From contig CARDPF010000220.1 of assembly GCA_948960675.1 (NCBI GenBank), forward strand, positions 1-5,343: 5,343 nucleotides of DNA, in the 5' to 3' direction. A program made the position numbers and the translations under genes. Shown piece by piece: positions 3,169-5,343 of this stretch. Numbering within the stretch: the stretch's first letter is position 1; each line of letters opens with the position of its first letter. This DNA comes from an uncultured Eisenbergiella sp. Its GTDB lineage: Bacteria; Bacillota; Clostridia; Lachnospirales; Lachnospiraceae. The notes beneath the pieces are model-generated. The model worked only from the letters and a program-made list of their open reading frames with translations, ran no database searches and was not told the origin of the DNA.

Positions 3169-5328
3169 ATGAAGATCATTAAACGAAACGGTTCCGAAGC
3201 AGCTTTTGACATTGAAAAAATCGTAGGCGCCGTAACCAAGGCGAGTAACTCTGCGGAGAGCGGCAGTCTGACCCCAGAGCAGATCCGCGATATTGCCGAC
3301 TACGTTGAATATAAGTGCCTGAAAATGAACCGCGCGGTTTCCGTGGAGGAAATACAGGATATGGTGGAAAACCAGATCATGGCGACAGGCGCCTTTGAAT
3401 TGGCCAGGCGTTATGTCCGCTACCGCTATCAGCGTACCCTGGTCCGCAAATCCAATACCACGGACAACCGGATTCTTTCCCTCATTGAGTGCAATAATGA
3501 GGAAGTCAAACAGGAAAACTCCAACAAAAACCCCACGGTCAACAGCGTCCAGCGGGACTATATGGCCGGGGAAGTGAGCCGCGATTTAACCCGCCGTCTC
3601 CTGCTGCCCAATGAGATTGTGGAAGCGGATAAACAGGGCATCATCCATTTTCATGATTCCGACTATTTTGCCCAGCACATGCATAACTGCGACCTGGTCA
3701 ACCTGGAGGACATGCTGCAAAACGGCACGGTGATCAGCGAAACCCTGATCGAGAAGCCCCACAGCTTTTCCACGGCCTGCAATATCGCGACCCAGATCAT
3801 CGCGCAGGTGGCCAGCAACCAGTACGGCGGACAGAGCATCAGCCTGACCCATCTGGCTCCCTTTGTCCAGATTTCCCGGGATAAAATCCGCTCAGAAGTG
3901 CTGGAGGAAATCGGGGAACTGCGCACCCACGCCACAGACGAACAGATTTCCGAAATTGTGGAAAGCCGCCTGCACCGTGAAATTACCAAGGGTGTCCAGA
4001 CCATCCAGTACCAGATCATTACTTTGATGACCACCAACGGCCAGGCTCCTTTCCTTACGGTCTTCATGTATTTAAATGAGGCGAAAAATGAGCAGGAGAA
4101 AAAGGATCTGGCCCTGATCATCGAGGAGACCTTAAAGCAGCGCTACCAGGGCGTCAAGAACGAGGCGGGCGTGTGGATTACCCCCGCTTTCCCCAAGCTC
4201 ATCTATGTGTTGGAGGAAGACAATATAACAGAAGGCTCACCGTATTTTTACCTGACGGAACTGGCAGCCAAGTGTACGGCCAAACGGCTGGTGCCCGACT
4301 ATATTTCCGAGAAAAAGATGAAGGAATTGAAGGAAGGCAACTGCTTCCCCGTCATGGGCTGCAGAAGCTGCTTAAACCCCTGGAAGGACGAAAACGGCAA
4401 TTACCGTTTTTACGGCCGCTTTAACCAGGGTGTCGTCACCATCAATCTTGTGGATGTGGCCCTCTCCTCCGGTGGGGATATGGACAAATTCTGGAAGATT
4501 TTCGACGAGAGGCTTGACCTGTGCCACCGCGCGCTGATGTACCGCCATGACCGGTTAAAGGGAACCCTCTCGGATGCCGCCCCGATTTTATGGCAGTACG
4601 GAGCCATTGCGCGGCTCAAAAAGGGCGAAACCATCGACAAACTTTTGTATGGCGGGTATTCCACCATCTCCCTCGGCTACGCCGGTCTCTATGAATGCGT
4701 CAAATATATGACCGGCAAGTCCCATACCGATCCGGAGGCAACCCCTTTTGCGCTGGACGTTATGAAATATATGAACGCCGCCTGCGATAAATGGACGCTG
4801 GAAAGCAATATCAAGTTTTCCATTTACGGCTCCCCGATTGAAAGCACCACCTACAAATTCGCAAAATGCCTGCAAAAACGTTTCGGGATCATAGAGGGCG
4901 TAACCGATAAAGCTTACATCACCAACAGCTACCATGTACACGTGTCGGAACCGATCGACGCTTTTTCCAAGCTGGCCCTGGAAGCGCAGTTCCAGTCTCT
5001 GTCCACCGGAGGCGCGATCAGCTATGTGGAAGTTCCCAACATGCAGGATAATATTCCTGCGGTACTGCAGGTGATCCGTTTTATCTACGACAACATTATG
5101 TATGCGGAGTTAAACACCAAAAGCGACTACTGCCAGTGCTGTAACTATAGCGGCGAGATCGGCATCGTGGAAGATACGGACGGCAAGCTGGTGTGGGAAT
5201 GCCCCAAATGCGGAAACCGCGACCAGAATAAAATGAATGTGGCCAGAAGAACCTGCGGCTATATCGGCACCCAATTCTGGAACCAGGGCCGCACACAGGA
5301 AATCCGCGAAAGGGTCCTGCATCTGTAA
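3169..5328 (+). CDS. nrdD: Anaerobic (class III) ribonucleoside-triphosphate reductase
   Basis: NrdD is the oxygen-sensitive glycyl-radical enzyme that reduces ribonucleoside triphosphates to dNTPs for DNA synthesis in anaerobes. The 719 residues match the usual length (E. coli about 712). Residues 1-95 form the ATP-cone allosteric domain (IIKRNGSEAAFDIEKI). The barrel carries C174 in HMHNCDLVNLEDML, the counterpart of the thiyl cysteine C175 of E. coli, and C398 in PVMGCRSCLNPW, the likely counterpart of the second catalytic cysteine. The C-terminus has zinc ligands C655, C658, C678 and C681 (CQCC...CPKC; C657 is extra) and the radical site G697 in RRTCGYIG. Nothing is truncated or missing. 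A second cysteine in the barrel suggests the formate-using type, by inference. It needs the radical-SAM activase NrdG, whose gene commonly follows but lies beyond the window. Control probably involves NrdR and the divergent Crp/Fnr protein. Confidence 0.97.
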   Translation: MKIIKRNGSEAAFDIEKIVGAVTKASNSAESGSLTPEQIRDIADYVEYKCLKMNRAVSVEEIQDMVENQIMATGAFELARRYVRYRYQRTLVRKSNTTDNRILSLIECNNEEVKQENSNKNPTVNSVQRDYMAGEVSRDLTRRLLLPNEIVEADKQGIIHFHDSDYFAQHMHNCDLVNLEDMLQNGTVISETLIEKPHSFSTACNIATQIIAQVASNQYGGQSISLTHLAPFVQISRDKIRSEVLEEIGELRTHATDEQISEIVESRLHREITKGVQTIQYQIITLMTTNGQAPFLTVFMYLNEAKNEQEKKDLALIIEETLKQRYQGVKNEAGVWITPAFPKLIYVLEEDNITEGSPYFYLTELAAKCTAKRLVPDYISEKKMKELKEGNCFPVMGCRSCLNPWKDENGNYRFYGRFNQGVVTINLVDVALSSGGDMDKFWKIFDERLDLCHRALMYRHDRLKGTLSDAAPILWQYGAIARLKKGETIDKLLYGGYSTISLGYAGLYECVKYMTGKSHTDPEATPFALDVMKYMNAACDKWTLESNIKFSIYGSPIESTTYKFAKCLQKRFGIIEGVTDKAYITNSYHVHVSEPIDAFSKLALEAQFQSLSTGGAISYVEVPNMQDNIPAVLQVIRFIYDNIMYAELNTKSDYCQCCNYSGEIGIVEDTDGKLVWECPKCGNRDQNKMNVARRTCGYIGTQFWNQGRTQEIRERVLHL

Positions 5329-5343
5329 ACCATACAGGCCCCC

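Overview
The window looks like chromosomal DNA from an anaerobic, moderately GC-rich Firmicute, most likely a Clostridia / Lachnospiraceae-type gut bacterium. That placement is an inference. It rests on strong GGAG-type ribosome binding sites, an oxygen-sensitive class III ribonucleotide reductase, a Crp/Fnr regulator of the 'DRSAxxREL' type common in Clostridia, and a cytoplasmic heparinase II/III-like lyase.

Layout. Positions 1-469 hold no convincing large gene. They contain a 12-bp inverted repeat at the left edge (1-44), a 140-bp element (171-310) with 14-bp terminal inverted repeats and an 8-10 bp direct repeat on both sides (a MITE-like insertion), and a doubtful 32-codon ORF (367-465) just ahead of the first real gene. 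Positions 470-2308 (+) encode a 612-residue heparinase II/III family protein with no signal peptide. Seventeen bases later, on the opposite strand, 2326-2958 (-) encodes a 210-residue Crp/Fnr family regulator, so the two genes converge. A 210-bp divergent control region (2959-3168) separates the regulator from 3169-5328 (+), a complete 719-residue anaerobic ribonucleoside-triphosphate reductase (NrdD). The window ends 15 bases after nrdD; the activase gene nrdG would be expected downstream but is not visible.

How the parts may work together. The control region is the most informative stretch. It has a promoter for the regulator on the minus strand (TTGCAT, 17 bp, TATAAT) and two candidate promoters for nrdD. 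The distal one (TTGATG, 17 bp, TATTAT) contains a good match to the NrdR box (13 of 16 against ACACTATATATTGTGT), with a weak second box 32 bp upstream. The proximal one has a perfect TATAAT but no recognisable -35. A 26-bp palindrome (11-bp arms, 4-bp centre) is centred about 40-41 bp upstream of the expected proximal start, which is the class II activator position for Crp/Fnr proteins, and it also covers the -35 of the regulator's own promoter. A simple model is that the divergent regulator binds this palindrome, activates nrdD and represses itself, while NrdR represses nrdD when dNTPs are plentiful. All of this is read from sequence alone and is untested. I see no wholly new gene system here; the divergent switch and the MITE-like element are the features most worth following.
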